Counted from the stretch's first letter, positions 50,720 to 60,083 are shown. The stretch: 64,000 bases of DNA from Herbiconiux sp. L3-i23 (GCF_023734115.1 NZ_AP025737.1:1178001-1242000), one strand, 5' to 3'. The notes: generated by a model not told the origin, from the sequence alone. Made by a program: numbers and translations.

Positions 50720-52282
50720 ATGAGTAAGCGCAAGTCGCCTGAGGAATCTGCCCAGGTGCTCGGTTCCGGGGGTGTCACGGACGAGTCCGTCGACGGCGCG
50801 TCGGAGCAGGAGTTCAACGGCGAGCTCCTCGAGGAGTCGGGCGACCGCCTCGCGTCGAGCCTGCCGGAGAGCCTGTCGATCCACATCGACCTGCCGCCCG
50901 TCGCGAAGAAGGAGCTGCCCGAGGACGAGGCGGCGGTGCGCATCGACGACGTCGCCATCGCGCCGTCCGCGGTGCCCGGAGAGCTGACCGGCGAGGTGAC
51001 GCTGCCCGCCGTGTCGATCGATCCGAACCCCACCGGCGACACCGGGTTGACCCGCGGTCGCACCGGCAGCGCGTACGACGCCGTCCTCGGCGGTCACGTC
51101 CCCGGCACGACGGGGGAGTTCCCGCGCTGGTCATCGGCCGAGCTGTCCCGGTACGCGACGGGCGAGATCCCGCGCACCGCGACGGGTGACTACGCACGCC
51201 GCGCCGACCGGTACAACACCGGTGAGGTGCCCTCGCTGGCCTACACGGGCGAGGCGCCGCGCGTCGAGCCGGCGACCCCCGCAGGCGGCACCGGGCTCAC
51301 CCGGCGCGACCGCCTCCGCGGCGAGCACGGCGAAGGCCCCGAGTCGTCCGCGATGCTCACCGCCGACCGTCTGATCGACGAGTCGAAGAAGAAGCGTCAG
51401 GCGCCGACCGGCCGCTGGAACAAGTTCGTCTACGGGGTCACCTTCCACGGTGTGAACCTCGGCGACTCGCCGGCGGAGCGCGCCCGCAAGGAGCTGAACG
51501 CCCGCATCGACAAGCAGTTCGAGGGCGGCACCCGCTTCGTGCCGGTGCTCACCCGCAAGGGCGGCGTCGGCAAGACCACGATCACCACCCTGCTCGGCAT
51601 GGCGCTCGCGACCACCCGCGAGGACCGGATCGTCGCGGTCGACGCGAACCCCGACCGCGGCACCCTCTCGGAGCGGGTCAACAAGCAGACCCGCGCCACG
51701 GTGCGCGACGTCGTGCACCGTGCGGCGAGCATCAACGGCTTCACCGATTTCAGCAGCCTCGTCTCGCGCGACGAGACCCGCCTCGACATCATCGCCTCCG
51801 ACACCGACCCGCTGCTCAGCGAGGCGTTCGACGAGGACGACTACAACGTGGTCGCCGACCTCGCCGCTCGCTTCTACTCGATCATGCTCACCGACTGCGG
51901 CACCGGCATCGTGCACTCCGTCATGCGCGCGACGCTGCAGCGGGCCGACTCGGTGGTCATCGTGTCGGGCGGCAGCGTCGACGAGGCGCGGCTCGCGTCC
52001 GAGACGCTCACCTGGCTCGAGGCCAACGGCTACAGCGACCTCGTGAAGAACGCGATCGTCGCGCTCAACACGGCGACGCAGGGCACGAACCTGGTGAAGC
52101 TCGACGAGATCGAGTCGCACTTCAAGTCCCGCGTCCGCGACATCGTCCGCATCCCGTACGACCCGATCCTCGCCGCCGGTTCGGTCGTGTCGTACAAGGA
52201 TCTGAAGCCCGTCACCAAGGACGCCGCACGGCAGCTCGCCGCGCTGGTCGTCGACGGGTTGCCCGTCCGCCGCGGTGCCTGA
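50720..52282 (+). CDS. MinD/ParA-like ATPase with long disordered N-terminus
   Basis: A 520-residue protein. Residues 1-250 are acidic and low-complexity, with short TGE repeats (TGEFPRW, ATGEIPR, ATGDYAR, NTGEVPS, YTGEAPR) at about 130-180. The C-terminal ATPase has a deviant Walker A (RKGGVGKTT, near 279), VAVDANPDRGTLSERV, and Walker B IMLTDCGTG. This architecture resembles the EspI/ESX-associated or MinD-like ATPases of actinobacteria. Start ATG 50720 is 9 nt after AAAGG. It overlaps the deformylase start by 8 nt. Confidence 0.88.
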   Translation: MSKRKSPEESAQVLGSGGVTDESVDGASEQEFNGELLEESGDRLASSLPESLSIHIDLPPVAKKELPEDEAAVRIDDVAIAPSAVPGELTGEVTLPAVSIDPNPTGDTGLTRGRTGSAYDAVLGGHVPGTTGEFPRWSSAELSRYATGEIPRTATGDYARRADRYNTGEVPSLAYTGEAPRVEPATPAGGTGLTRRDRLRGEHGEGPESSAMLTADRLIDESKKKRQAPTGRWNKFVYGVTFHGVNLGDSPAERARKELNARIDKQFEGGTRFVPVLTRKGGVGKTTITTLLGMALATTREDRIVAVDANPDRGTLSERVNKQTRATVRDVVHRAASINGFTDFSSLVSRDETRLDIIASDTDPLLSEAFDEDDYNVVADLAARFYSIMLTDCGTGIVHSVMRATLQRADSVVIVSGGSVDEARLASETLTWLEANGYSDLVKNAIVALNTATQGTNLVKLDEIESHFKSRVRDIVRIPYDPILAAGSVVSYKDLKPVTKDAARQLAALVVDGLPVRRGA

Positions 52283-52766
52283 GCGGCCCATCCGGATCTT
52301 CGGAGATCCGGTGCTGAAGACCGTCTGCGAGCCGGTCGGCGTCATCGACGACCGTGTCCGCGGTCTCGTCGAGGACCTGGTCGATTCGGTGACCGTGCCG
52401 GGGCGCGCGGGTGTCGCCGCGAACCAGATCGGCGTCGGCCTGCGGGTGTTCAGCTACAACGTCGACGGGCGGATCGGCTACCTGATCAACCCGGAGATCG
52501 TCGAGCTGAGCGGTGAGCCGGCGTTGGTCGACGAGGGCTGCCTGTCGGTGCCGGACCTCTGGTATCCGGTGCTGCGCTACCCGCATGCGAAGGCGCGGGG
52601 CACCGACCTCGACGGCAACGAGGTCGAGGTCGAGGGCGACGGCATCATGGCTCAGGCGCTGCAGCACGAGACCGACCACCTCGACGGCAAGCTGTACCTC
52701 GACCGCCTCGACAAGGAGAACCGGCGCGACGCGATGCGCGTCATCCGCGAATCCCCCTGGTTCTGA
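52275..52766 (+). CDS. def: Peptide deformylase
   Basis: A 163-residue metalloenzyme removing the N-formyl group from new proteins. All three motifs are present: GRAGVAANQIGV (motif 1), EGCLSVP (motif 2, Cys ligand) and QHETDHLDG (motif 3, the HExxH site with the acid as E). Initiation at GTG 52275 overlaps the MinD-like gene, so the two are translationally linked. Confidence 0.97.
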   Translation: MPERPIRIFGDPVLKTVCEPVGVIDDRVRGLVEDLVDSVTVPGRAGVAANQIGVGLRVFSYNVDGRIGYLINPEIVELSGEPALVDEGCLSVPDLWYPVLRYPHAKARGTDLDGNEVEVEGDGIMAQALQHETDHLDGKLYLDRLDKENRRDAMRVIRESPWF

Positions 52767-52780
52767 CGCCCTTAGCCCTC

Positions 52781-52890
52781 CGGTCGTCGAGTAGCGACGA
52801 AGGAGCGGACCGAGATCACAGCGGCGAGGTTCGGAACTGCGCTCTCGATACGCTCGTTCCTCGCTACTCGAGCCGTCTACTCGACGACCG
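52781..52890. repeat. REP-like palindromic element A
   Basis: It begins CGGTCGTCGA and ends TCGACGACCG, a perfect terminal inverted repeat, with GAGTAGCGACGAAGGAGCG inside one arm and its inverted copy in the other. 52767-53156 has no gene, only this element and element B. Confidence 0.85.
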
Positions 52891-52942
52891 GGTGGGGAGT
52901 CGTGGCCTTCGTATCGCTTCGCTCAACGAGCGGGCTCTACCC

Positions 52943-53100
52943 CGGTCGTTGAGTAGCGACGAAGGAGCGTATCGAAACGGGTCGAGTAAGCGGAGCGCAT
53001 CGAGACCATAGCGTCGAGCTTGTGGCCGTGCTCTCGACACGCTCGTTCCTCGCTACTCGAGCCGTCTCGATACGGCGCTGGCGCGCCTACTCGACGACCG
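52943..53100. repeat. REP-like palindromic element B
   Basis: A second, longer copy of the same family, beginning CGGTCGTTGAGTAGCGACGA and ending CTACTCGACGACCG. It holds extra inserted copies of the ATCGAGA/TCTCGAT core. Elements A and B are in tandem with 52 bp between them that itself carries a partial copy (GCTCAACGAGCGGG). Confidence 0.85.
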
Positions 53101-53156
53101 GACAGGCAGCGTCGAGGTTCAGTCACCTTTCAGGTGGCGTCGACACAGTCGTGTGC

Positions 53157-53780
53157 ATGCCCGCGGACACCGACGTCGCCACCGACCAGGGGTGGGAGCG
53201 GCTCGGGCGGTACCGCTGGTCCACCGGCTGGGCGGGCCTGTCCACGATGGCGTCCGTGTTCGCGACGATGCTGCCGATCCAACTCGGGGTGCGGTTCGGC
53301 TGGGACGTCGGCGGGATCCTCGGTGCGGTCGCCGCCGTCATCGTGCTCTTCGGAGGAACATTCGGCGTCGTCACCCTGGTCCTCATGCGTCGCCACCCGC
53401 AACCGTGGGTGAATCGGGCATCACAGCAGGTCCGGTTCGGGGATCGGGTCTTCGCCTTCGCCGACTTCGACTGGGCGAAGCTGCGGGTGGACGGGCTGAA
53501 CCGCGGCCGCCGGACGGTGGTGCTCGTCGCCGGAGCGGGCTCAGGACCGAACCTCGTCTTCACGTTGCGCGACGTGCGCGACAAGACGATTCCCGCCCCC
53601 GTCGCGACTCTCCTCGCGGAGGTCGTGCGCGGCTCGAGCATCGCGATGCCGACGACTTCGAACGACCCGACCGGCCGTTTCGGCCACGTCAACTTCCCCG
53701 AGAACGTGAGTCGCGAGGAGGCGCTCGCGCTCATCGAGAACCCGCCTCGCGCCGAGGACAGGCTCCCGATCGGCCAGTGA
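53157..53780 (+). CDS. Two-helix membrane protein of unknown function
   Basis: A 207-residue protein with two transmembrane helices near the N-terminus (about 25-75: TMASVFATMLPIQLGVRFGW, LGAVAAVIVLFGGTFGVVTL). A cytoplasmic domain follows with QQVRFGDRVFAFADFDWAKL and SSIAMPTTSNDPTGRFGHVN. I know no family for it. ATG 53157 lies 57 bp after the REP-like element; the longer frame from 53022 runs through that repeat and is unlikely. Confidence 0.72.
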   Translation: MPADTDVATDQGWERLGRYRWSTGWAGLSTMASVFATMLPIQLGVRFGWDVGGILGAVAAVIVLFGGTFGVVTLVLMRRHPQPWVNRASQQVRFGDRVFAFADFDWAKLRVDGLNRGRRTVVLVAGAGSGPNLVFTLRDVRDKTIPAPVATLLAEVVRGSSIAMPTTSNDPTGRFGHVNFPENVSREEALALIENPPRAEDRLPIGQ

Positions 53781-53802
53781 ACCGCGGGGGCAGTAGCGTC
53801 GG

Positions 53803-55632
53803 TCAGTGGACCAGGGAGATGCCCTCCGTCTTCGTCGGGGCGTCGGGGGAGTAGATGCCCTCGATGACCTCGGCGAAGTCGGTGAGGATCACGTTGCGCT
53901 TGATGCTCAGCTTCGGGGTCAGGTGACCGCTCGCCTCCGTGAACTCCACGGGGATGATGACGAACTTGCGGATCGACTCGGCGCGGGAGACGTGCGAGTT
54001 CGCGTGATCGACGGCGCGCTGCACCTCGGCGAGGACCGCCTCGTCGCGGGAGGCCTGCTCGAGGCTCATCGTCTCGTCGTGCCCGTTGTTCTTCAGCCAG
54101 GTGGGCAGCATCTCGGTGTCGAGGGTGATCAGGGCCGAGATGAACGGCTTCTGATCGCCGACCACGACCACCTGTCCGACGACCGGGTTGGCGCGCAGCG
54201 GGTCCTCGAGGGCGGCGGGCGACACGTTCTTGCCGCCGGCCGTGACGATCAGTTCCTTCTTGCGTCCGGTGATGCGCAGGTAGCCGTCGGAGTCGAACTC
54301 GCCGATGTCGCCCGTCTTGAACCAGCCGTCGTTGAACGCCTCGGCCGTCGCCTCCTCGTTCTGCCAGTACTCGCTGAAGAGGTTGACGCCCTTCGTCTCG
54401 ATCTCGCCGTCGTCGGCGATGCGGATCGAGACTCCCGGCAGGGCGGGGCCGACGGTGCCGATCTTGTACTTGCTCGGCCGGTTCACCGTCATCGGCGCCG
54501 TGGTCTCGGTGAGGCCGTAACCCTCGAGGATCATGATCCCGAGGCTGCGGTAGAAGTGTCCGAGGCGGGTTCCGAGCGGAGCCGAACCCGACACCGCGAA
54601 GCGCACCCGACCACCGAGGGTGGTCTTCAGCTTGCTGTAGACGAGCCGGTCGAACAGGGCGAACTGCACCTTGAGCCCGAAGGGCACGTGTCCGGCGTCG
54701 AGCGCCTTCGAATGGGCGATCGCGACGTCGGCGGCGCGACGGAAGATCTTGCCCTTGCCGCCCGCCTCGGCCTTCTGCTCGGCCGAGTTGTAGACCTTCT
54801 CGAACACGCGCGGGACGGCGAGCAGGAACGTCGGCCGGAACGAGCCGAGCGACGGCACCAGCTTCGTGGTGTCGGGCTGGTGGCCGACTTTCACACCGCC
54901 GAACGTGCACAGCACCGCGATGAAGCGGGCGAAGATGTGCGCGGTGGGGATGAAGAGGAGGGTCGACTGGCCCGGCTGGATGAGTTCGGGGATCGCCGCC
55001 TGCGTGTTGCGGCACAGCTCGACGAAGTTGGCGTGGGTGAGCACGCAGCCCTTGGGGCGCCCGGTGGTGCCCGAGGTGTAGATGATCGTGGCGATGTCGC
55101 TCTCGACGGCGCGGGAACGGCGTTCTTCGAGCAGCTCGTCGGTCACCTCGGCGCCGCCGGCGACCAGCTTCGTCAGGTCGCCGCGCTCGATCTGCCAGAC
55201 ATTGCGGACGGCGGGGAGGTCGGGGTGAACCTCGTCGAACTTCGCGAAGTGCTCGGGACCCTCGACGATGACCGCGGTCGCGCCGCCGTCGTTGAGGTTC
55301 CACAGGATCTGGTGCGGTGACGACGTCTCGTAGACGGGGACGAGGATCGCTCCGGCGAACCAGGCGGCGAAGTCGATGAGTGTCCACTCGTACCGGGTCT
55401 TCGCCATGAGGCCGATGCGATCGCCCGGCTCGACGCCGGCGGCGATGAACCCCTTGGCGAGGGCGCGCACCTGGTCGAGGAAGTCGCGGGCCGTGACGTC
55501 GACCCATTCGTCTCCGCGCTGCAACGCGAACAGCGGGGCGTCGGGTGTCGCCGCGACGCGCTCGAGCAGGAGGTCTGTTGCGTTGTCGTCGGGGGTGGCC
55601 TGGGTGACGGCGGGGGCGTCGATCTGCTTCAC
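53803..55632 (-). CDS. Long-chain acyl-CoA synthetase (FadD15-like)
   Basis: A 609-residue AMP-forming acyl-CoA ligase. P-loop IIYTSGTTGRPKGCVLTH, A5 LEGYGLTETTAP, A7 GWFKTGDIGEF, A8 GRKKELIVTAGGKNVSPAAL, and the A10 lysine in LTPKLSIKRNV. The extended form matches actinobacterial FadD15/FAA1-type enzymes. I start at GTG 55632, with AAGGAG upstream, rather than ATG 55665, because a -10 hexamer TAGAAT overlaps that ATG. Divergent from the glucokinase gene. Confidence 0.94.
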   Translation of the reverse strand: MKQIDAPAVTQATPDDNATDLLLERVAATPDAPLFALQRGDEWVDVTARDFLDQVRALAKGFIAAGVEPGDRIGLMAKTRYEWTLIDFAAWFAGAILVPVYETSSPHQILWNLNDGGATAVIVEGPEHFAKFDEVHPDLPAVRNVWQIERGDLTKLVAGGAEVTDELLEERRSRAVESDIATIIYTSGTTGRPKGCVLTHANFVELCRNTQAAIPELIQPGQSTLLFIPTAHIFARFIAVLCTFGGVKVGHQPDTTKLVPSLGSFRPTFLLAVPRVFEKVYNSAEQKAEAGGKGKIFRRAADVAIAHSKALDAGHVPFGLKVQFALFDRLVYSKLKTTLGGRVRFAVSGSAPLGTRLGHFYRSLGIMILEGYGLTETTAPMTVNRPSKYKIGTVGPALPGVSIRIADDGEIETKGVNLFSEYWQNEEATAEAFNDGWFKTGDIGEFDSDGYLRITGRKKELIVTAGGKNVSPAALEDPLRANPVVGQVVVVGDQKPFISALITLDTEMLPTWLKNNGHDETMSLEQASRDEAVLAEVQRAVDHANSHVSRAESIRKFVIIPVEFTEASGHLTPKLSIKRNVILTDFAEVIEGIYSPDAPTKTEGISLVH

Positions 55633-55663
55633 GGCAGCTCCTTCGGTACCGGTGGTGCCGCTC

Positions 55664-55669
55664 ATTCTA
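55664..55669 (-). promoter_or_regulatory. -10 element that excludes the upstream ATG of the FadD15-like gene
   Basis: TAGAAT on the minus strand overlaps the ATG at 55665. Transcription would begin about 7 nt downstream and leave AAGGAG and GTG 55632 as the initiation site. Confidence 0.5.
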
Positions 55670-55699
55670 TGGGGGCGAGGATCGTGAATCCCGCAGGGA

Positions 55700-55705
55700 T
55701 AGGCT
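55700..55705 (+). promoter_or_regulatory. -10 element for the leaderless ROK kinase gene
   Basis: TAGGCT, spacer CATCGC, then GTG at 55712. No ribosome-binding site. Confidence 0.5.
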
Positions 55706-55711
55706 CATCGC

Positions 55712-56704
55712 GTGCATTCAATCGGTCTCGACATCGGTGGAACGAAGATCGCCGGCGCCCTCGTCGACGAGCTGGGGACCATCGTCGCCGAACGTCGCGT
55801 CGCCACGCCGGCGGGGGACTCGGCGCTGCTGGAGGACTCGGTCGTCGAGATGGTGAAGCAGCTCGACGCGGAAGCGGCGGCGATCGGCGATCGCGTCGCC
55901 GCGGTCGGAGTCGCGATCCCCGGCTTCATCGACGCCGCCCAATCGGTGGTCTACTACACGCCCAACCTGCCATGGCGGCACGAGCCAATGCGCGAGAAGC
56001 TCGAGACCCGTCTCGGGTTGCCGATCGTGATCGAGAACGACGCGAACGCCGCCGGGTGGGCTGAATTCCGGTTCGGCGCGGCCCGCCTCGTCAGCGACAT
56101 GGTGATGCTCACCATCGGCACCGGCGTCGGCGGTGCCATCGTGCACGACGACACGCTCTTCCGGGGCGGGTTCGGCGCGGCCGCCGAACTCGGACACCTG
56201 CGGCTCGTTCCCGGCGGCCTGCCGTGCGGCTGCGGCGCCCGCGGCTGCATCGAACAGTACGGATCCGGCCGCGCCCTGCTGCGGATGGCGAACGAGGTCG
56301 CCGACGCCGGCGGCATCGGGCTGCCCCTCGCCGAAGCCCGCGCTGAGACGGGGGTGCTCACCGGTGACCAGGTGAGCACACTGCTGCAGGCGGGCGACGC
56401 CGGCGCTCTCGCCGCGCTGCGCCGGCTCGGCCGACACCTCGGTGAGGCGTGCGCGAGCCTCGCCGCCGTGCTCGACCCGCAGATGTTCGTCTTCGGCGGT
56501 GGCGTAGCCCAGGCGGGGGAGCTCATGCTCGAGCCGATCCGGGCCGCGTTCTTCGAGAATCTGCCCGCTCGCGGCTATCACCCGGAGCCCGAGTTCCGCA
56601 TCGCGGAACTCGTGAACGACGCGGGAGTCGTCGGCGCAGCCGACCTCGCCCGCCACCACTTCCCGTCGGCGGGCGACCCGACGGCGTTCTCGGCGCACGG
56701 CTGA
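55712..56704 (+). CDS. ROK-family glucokinase
   Basis: A 330-residue sugar kinase of the ROK family. ATP-binding DIGGTKIAGALVD, the sugar-binding ENDANAAGWAEF with catalytic Asp, GTGVGGAIV, ELGHLRLVPGG, and the zinc-binding CGCGARGCIEQYGSG are all present. It probably phosphorylates glucose in the cytosol. It is followed by the acyltransferase gene after 116 bp. Confidence 0.94.
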   Translation: MHSIGLDIGGTKIAGALVDELGTIVAERRVATPAGDSALLEDSVVEMVKQLDAEAAAIGDRVAAVGVAIPGFIDAAQSVVYYTPNLPWRHEPMREKLETRLGLPIVIENDANAAGWAEFRFGAARLVSDMVMLTIGTGVGGAIVHDDTLFRGGFGAAAELGHLRLVPGGLPCGCGARGCIEQYGSGRALLRMANEVADAGGIGLPLAEARAETGVLTGDQVSTLLQAGDAGALAALRRLGRHLGEACASLAAVLDPQMFVFGGGVAQAGELMLEPIRAAFFENLPARGYHPEPEFRIAELVNDAGVVGAADLARHHFPSAGDPTAFSAHG

Positions 56705-56820
56705 GCGGCTCCGTCGCGTCGGTCGTCCGGCGCTGCGTCGCCTAGTGTTGTGCTGGACTGCCACTGCTTCGAGCGGGCAGTCCTGGCGAGGCCGGTTGGC
56801 GGGAAGCGGAGGAGGGGCAG

Positions 56821-57516
56821 ATGAGGGCGTTCTATTGGGTCCTCAAAGCGATCGTCGTCGGTCCGTTCCTGCGTCGGACGTTCAGGCCCTGGGTCACCGG
56901 TCGCGAGAACGTGCCCAAGAAGGGCGCCGCGATCCTCGCGAGCAACCACCTCTCCTTCATCGACTCGGTGATGCTGCCGCTCGAACTCGACCGCCGCATC
57001 TCGTTCCTCGCGAAGGCCGAGTACTTCCGCGGCAAGGGCATCAAGGGGTGGGCGGTGCGCTCCTTCATGCTCGCCACCGGTCAGCTGCCCATCGACCGTT
57101 CCGGCGGCAAGGCGTCGGAGGCGGCGCTCAACAGCGGTCTCGCGGTGCTGCGACGCGGTGAACTGCTCGGCATCTACCCCGAGGGCACCCGCAGTCTCGA
57201 CGGACGGCTCTACCGCGGCCGCACCGGCATCGCGCGGATGATCGTCGAAGGGCACGTGCCCGTCGTGCCCGTCGCCATGATCGACACCGAGAAGGCGATG
57301 CCCGTCGGCACCCGCCTTCCGAAGGTGCGCCGGATTGGCATCGTCATCGGCGAACCACTAGATTTCTCACGTTTCGCGGGTCTCGAAGGCGACCGCTTCA
57401 TCCTCCGCTCCATCACCGACGAGATCATGCACGAGCTCGCCCGGCTGAGCGGTCAGGAATACGTCGACGTCTATGCGTCTTCGGTAAAGGACACGCGCGT
57501 TCCCGCAACGCGCTGA
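56821..57516 (+). CDS. plsC: 1-acyl-sn-glycerol-3-phosphate acyltransferase
   Basis: A 231-residue membrane-associated acyltransferase making phosphatidic acid. The catalytic NHLSFID box (HX4D) is at about 41-47, followed by AKAEYF, the GQLPIDRSGG region and YPEGTRS for glycerol-phosphate binding. One N-terminal hydrophobic stretch is the membrane contact. ATG follows GGAGGGG. It lies in the same neighbourhood as fadD15 and aroG in mycobacteria. Confidence 0.93.
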   Translation: MRAFYWVLKAIVVGPFLRRTFRPWVTGRENVPKKGAAILASNHLSFIDSVMLPLELDRRISFLAKAEYFRGKGIKGWAVRSFMLATGQLPIDRSGGKASEAALNSGLAVLRRGELLGIYPEGTRSLDGRLYRGRTGIARMIVEGHVPVVPVAMIDTEKAMPVGTRLPKVRRIGIVIGEPLDFSRFAGLEGDRFILRSITDEIMHELARLSGQEYVDVYASSVKDTRVPATR

Positions 57517-57562
57517 CCGGTTCCCCTTCGTCCCGTTCCACCGTCATCTGAGGAAGTAACTC

Positions 57563-58930
57563 GTGGTCGATCCCACCGAGACCGTCGTGTCCGCCAGCCC
57601 CGATGTCCTGGCCGGCCTCGACTATTGGCGGACCCTCGAGATCAAGCAGCAGCCGACCTGGCCCGACAGCGCGGCGGTCGCCGCAGCGTCCGCCGAGCTC
57701 GCGGTGCTGCCCCCGCTGGTGTTCGCGGGCGAGGTCGACCAGCTGCGCGACCGCCTCGCGAAGGCGGCGCGCGGTGAGGCGTTCCTGCTGCAGGGCGGAG
57801 ACTGCGCCGAGACCTTCGCCGGGGCGACCGCCGACCAGATCCGCGCGCGGGTGAAGACGATCCTGCAGATGGCCGTCGTGCTCACCTACGGCGCCTCCAT
57901 GCCGGTCGTGAAGATGGGCCGGATGGCGGGCCAGTTCGCGAAGCCGAGGTCGAGCGACTCCGAGACCCGCGGCGACGTCACCCTGCCCGCGTACCGCGGC
58001 GACATCGTGAACGGGTACGACTTCACCCCCGACAGCCGGGAGGCCGACCCGCGCCGGCTCGTGCAGGGCTACCACACGGCCGCGTCGACGCTGAACCTCG
58101 TGCGCGCGTTCACGCAGGGCGGGTTCGCGAGTCTCAAAGAGGTGCACAGCTGGAACAACGGGTTCGCGCGCAACCCCGCGAACGCGATGTACGAGGGGCT
58201 CGCGAAGGAGATCGACCGCGCCATCCGCTTCATGGAGGCCGCCGGCGCCGACTTCGACGAGCTGAAGCGCGTCGAGTTCTACACGGGCCACGAGGGCCTG
58301 CTGATGGACTACGAGCGTCCTCTCACCCGCATCGACTCGCGCAACGGCACGCCCGTCGCGACGTCGGCGCACTTCCTCTGGATCGGCGAGCGCACGCGCG
58401 ACCTCGACGGGGCGCATGTCGACTACTTCTCGCGCATCCGCAACCCCATCGGGGTGAAGCTCGGACCGTCGACGACGCCCGAGACCATGGAGCGTCTCAT
58501 CGACAAGCTCGACCCCGAGCGCGAGCCGGGTCGACTGACTTTCATCACGCGGATGGGGGCGGGCAAGATCCGCGACGCCCTGCCCCCGCTGCTCGAGCAC
58601 ATCAAGACGCTCGACGCGACGCCGCTCTGGGTCACCGACCCGATGCACGGCAACGGCGTGACGACCCCGACCGGCTACAAGACGCGCCGGTTCGACGACA
58701 TCGTCGACGAGGTCAAGGGCTTCTTCGAGTCGCACCGCGCGGCGGGAACCCACCCGGGCGGCATCCACGTCGAGCTCACGGGCGACGACGTCACCGAGTG
58801 CCTCGGCGGATCCGAGCACATCGACGAGGCCACCCTCGCGACCCGCTACGAGTCGCTCTGCGACCCGCGCCTCAACCACATGCAGTCTCTCGAGCTCGCC
58901 TTCCTGGTCGCCGAGGAACTCAGCCGCTGA
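57563..58930 (+). CDS. aroG: Class II DAHP synthase
   Basis: A 455-residue enzyme of the first shikimate step, condensing PEP and erythrose-4-phosphate. Class II signatures: FLLQGGDCAETF (metal Cys), VVKMGRMAGQFAKPRS, EVHSWNNGFARNP, FYTGHEGLLMDYE, SAHFLWIGERTR, VTDPMHGN and GGIHVELTGDDVTEC. Length fits the mycobacterial AroG type without extra regulatory domains. GTG 57563 with GAGGAAG upstream, 46 bp after plsC. Confidence 0.97.
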   Translation: MVDPTETVVSASPDVLAGLDYWRTLEIKQQPTWPDSAAVAAASAELAVLPPLVFAGEVDQLRDRLAKAARGEAFLLQGGDCAETFAGATADQIRARVKTILQMAVVLTYGASMPVVKMGRMAGQFAKPRSSDSETRGDVTLPAYRGDIVNGYDFTPDSREADPRRLVQGYHTAASTLNLVRAFTQGGFASLKEVHSWNNGFARNPANAMYEGLAKEIDRAIRFMEAAGADFDELKRVEFYTGHEGLLMDYERPLTRIDSRNGTPVATSAHFLWIGERTRDLDGAHVDYFSRIRNPIGVKLGPSTTPETMERLIDKLDPEREPGRLTFITRMGAGKIRDALPPLLEHIKTLDATPLWVTDPMHGNGVTTPTGYKTRRFDDIVDEVKGFFESHRAAGTHPGGIHVELTGDDVTECLGGSEHIDEATLATRYESLCDPRLNHMQSLELAFLVAEELSR

Positions 58931-58952
58931 CCCCACCCCTGGCACCGCCACT

Positions 58953-59064
58953 CGTGGGTGCACGGATCAGGAGTTCGTGCACGGATCAGGAGAAGTTCTT
59001 GGAACACTCCTGATCCGTGTGCGAGTTGCCCTGTTTTGGATCAGAACTCCTGATCCGTGCACAC
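58953..59064. repeat. Left 112-bp inverted repeat flanking the DUF559 gene
   Basis: Contains GTGCACGGATCAGGAG twice in direct orientation and CTCCTGATCCGTG twice inverted, so it is itself partly palindromic. It matches the right repeat in inverse orientation at about 92 of 112 positions with no indels, the outer 21 bp exactly. It begins 22 bp after the aroG stop. Confidence 0.88.
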
Positions 59065-59091
59065 AGGTGAGGCCCACCGCACCGGGTGTGC

Positions 59092-59988
59092 TTACCTCCG
59101 GGGCTGGGTCAGCCGGTTCGCGGCCAATGCTCTGAGGATGGCGGGCAGCACCACCGAGTCCCACCCGTCGACGATCTGCGCGTAGGTGAAGCGCAGCACG
59201 GTATAGCCGGCAGCGACGAAGAACGCGTCGCGTGCCCGGTCGGAGGCGAACTGCGCCTCCGTGCCGTGCTGTCTGCCATCGCACTCGATGACCAGGCGCC
59301 CATCGACGAGGAGGTCCACCCGGTATGGCCCGATGGGCACCTGCAGTCGCAGATCATCGACGATGCCGGAGAGACGAAGCCGTGCGAAAGTCTCGAGCGG
59401 ACTCTCAGCCACCGAGACGCTGAGTCCTACCGCCTGTCGGCCCTGCTCGCCGCCGACTTCGACGAGCCGCTGAACGCCCACCTCGCCGAGGAGCGGGATT
59501 CCGTCATCCGCCGGGCGACGGGCGGCATCGATCGCCGCCACCGCCCACTCCAGCGAGACACACGTCAGCATCTGATGGAGGGTGTCGACGATGCCGACCC
59601 GGAAACGCTGATGAGGCACCGCCCGGTCTCGCCAGTGCAGGATCACGCCGCGTTCGGCGCCCGCCTTCGGGTGCTGCGTCGAGTCTCGGCTCGACCGCAG
59701 CCGCGAGGCACTCGGATCGACGGCGACGTGCAGCGCGGTGCTGTTGGGCACCGGGAGTCCGTAGGTCGCCGCCGCGGAACAGCATCCGAGCATCCCGCCG
59801 ATGCGGATCGCTCGGATCACGTCCTCCGAGCAGTCGGGTGAGAGGTACCAGCCGATCCTCGGCCGGATCAGCTCGCCCTGATTCTTCATCGCGGCGATCT
59901 GCCGTCGATGGAAGCCGGCCGCGAGCAAGTCCTGAATATGGGCGACGCCGTGCAGGCGCGCCATGTGTCGGGCGATAGCGGTGTCCAT
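59092..59988 (-). CDS. AbiEi-like HTH plus DUF559 nuclease-fold protein
   Basis: A 298-residue protein. Residues 12-50 (GVAHIQDLLAAGFHRRQIAA, GELIRPRIGWY) are the AbiEi_4-type winged helix seen in type IV antitoxins. The C-terminal DUF559 domain (about 205-290) has YRVDLLVDGRLVIECDGRQH, a PD-(D/E)xK/Vsr-like active site, then DRARDAFFVAAGYTVLRFTY. The family is common in actinobacteria and has no known function. No toxin gene is adjacent. Start ATG 59988; no ribosome site. Inverted repeats enclose it on both sides. Confidence 0.9.
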   Translation of the reverse strand: MDTAIARHMARLHGVAHIQDLLAAGFHRRQIAAMKNQGELIRPRIGWYLSPDCSEDVIRAIRIGGMLGCCSAAATYGLPVPNSTALHVAVDPSASRLRSSRDSTQHPKAGAERGVILHWRDRAVPHQRFRVGIVDTLHQMLTCVSLEWAVAAIDAARRPADDGIPLLGEVGVQRLVEVGGEQGRQAVGLSVSVAESPLETFARLRLSGIVDDLRLQVPIGPYRVDLLVDGRLVIECDGRQHGTEAQFASDRARDAFFVAAGYTVLRFTYAQIVDGWDSVVLPAILRALAANRLTQPRR

Positions 59989-60083
59989 GCGCAGAACGTT
60001 GGCGGTTCGCGATACCCGTCGGAGGCGAGGCGGTCAGATCTGTGGACGCTTGCCGAAGGAGGCGCCTGTTCAGGACGTTTCGC

